NCBI GenBank assembly: GCA_023015935.1
Contig: JALKAY010000001.1
Span: 248,874-312,873 of the forward strand
DNA length: 64,000 nt
DNA from: Flavobacteriaceae bacterium F08102
Lineage (GTDB): Bacteria > Bacteroidota > Bacteroidia > Flavobacteriales > Flavobacteriaceae
Reading direction: 5' to 3'
The notes beneath the pieces are model-generated. The model did not search any database. It worked only from the letters and a program-made list of their open reading frames with translations, and was not told where the DNA came from. Position 1 is the stretch's first letter. Each line of letters begins with the position of its first letter. Position numbers and translations under genes: made by a program. Below, piece after piece: positions 63,661 through 64,000 of this stretch.

Positions 63661-64000
63661 AATGAAAACAATCTTTCAAACACTTGTGTTTTTATTAATT
63701 TTTTCATCAAATCAGACAAAAGACAATGTTGATTTACTAGTGCTCAACGCTACTATATATACCGTCGAAGATGGAGCTGAAAAAGTAGAAGCCATGGCAG
63801 TTAACGACGGTAAAATCGTTGATATTGGTCAAAGTGAGGCATTAAGAACACGCTATGAAGCAGACCAAACAATTGATGCTGAAGGAACATTTATATTTCC
63901 TGGATTCATCGATGCACATTGCCATTTTTACGGACTAGGTTTATCAATGCAAACGGCAGATTTAACTGGCACCCAAAGTTTTGAGGAGGTAATTGATCGG
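63661..64000 (+). CDS. Amidohydrolase family protein (5' part; continues beyond window)
   Basis: The first 113 residues are visible. A signal peptide or lipidless anchor (MKTIFQTLVFLLIFSSNQT) is followed by the start of an amidohydrolase fold: DLLVLNATIYTVEDGAEKVEAMAV, the small beta-sandwich, and then FPGFIDAHCHFYGLGL, with the HxH metal motif as HCH. The overall look is of the YtcJ-like group of exported amidohydrolases. The catalytic remainder lies outside the window, so substrate and integrity cannot be judged. Start ATG 63661. Confidence 0.88.

Overview
This is a 64 kb stretch of a chromosome from a member of the Bacteroidota, almost certainly a flavobacterium (Flavobacteriaceae or a close relative). 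The DNA is AT-rich. Gene content is typical of that group: type III glutamine synthetase, GSCFA protein, an ECF sigma/FecR/TonB-dependent receptor trio, two carboxypeptidase-D-like outer membrane barrels, DUF2911 proteins, a PqqB-like lipoprotein, a trpEGDCFBA operon and a SemiSWEET. Several genes are preceded by the Bacteroidota -7 box TAnnTTTG. No phage, plasmid, IS or CRISPR signature was seen; most of the window is housekeeping.

Layout. 0-5.4 kb: envelope M23 peptidase (cut by the window edge), alaS, a GSCFA protein, a CBS-pair protein and a rhodanese. 5.6-9 kb: glnN (type III glutamine synthetase) and, divergent from it, a dead type II glutamine synthetase gene with three amber codons at conserved Trp positions and a terminal frameshift. 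9-12.8 kb: a Na+/Ca2+ exchanger, a small secreted protein, then a gene-poor stretch with tRNA-Arg(ACG) and a tandem array of about 142-bp units, each ending in a degenerate copy of the tRNA 3' end. 12.8-22 kb: YceI and haem-binding proteins opposite cytochrome bd oxidase (cydAB), a DUF2911 protein, and a sigma/FecR/receptor cell-surface signalling set. 22-29.6 kb: aconitase, clpS, prmA, tpiA, pyrF, der. 29.7-39.7 kb: two tandem outer-membrane barrels, a PqqB-like lipoprotein, a TPM protein, a DUF6973-like lipoprotein and an M28 peptidase. 39.9-52.8 kb: pepP, brnQ, an alpha/beta hydrolase, thiL, an S41 peptidase, a frameshifted metallophosphoesterase, a TerB/DnaJ protein, bacilliredoxin, an HD phosphohydrolase, a TraB/GumN protein, enoyl-CoA hydratase and a sensor kinase. 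52.9-59.7 kb: the complete tryptophan operon. 59.6-64 kb: SemiSWEET, leuS, a second DUF2911 protein and the start of an amidohydrolase.

Most notable: (1) the trp operon is preceded by a complete classical attenuator: a promoter, an 18-codon leader peptide with three consecutive Trp codons, mutually exclusive antiterminator and terminator hairpins, and a T9 run. (2) The glutamine synthetase pseudogene appears to have decayed mainly by G-to-A changes on its coding strand. (3) The tRNA-Arg tail array looks like repeated duplication of a tRNA end plus its terminator. (4) A metallophosphoesterase is split by one extra base in an A7 run. (5) The TonB-dependent receptor has a signal peptide encoded upstream of its first possible ATG/GTG/TTG codon. 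Family assignments are from recognised motifs and memory of the families; no searches were run.
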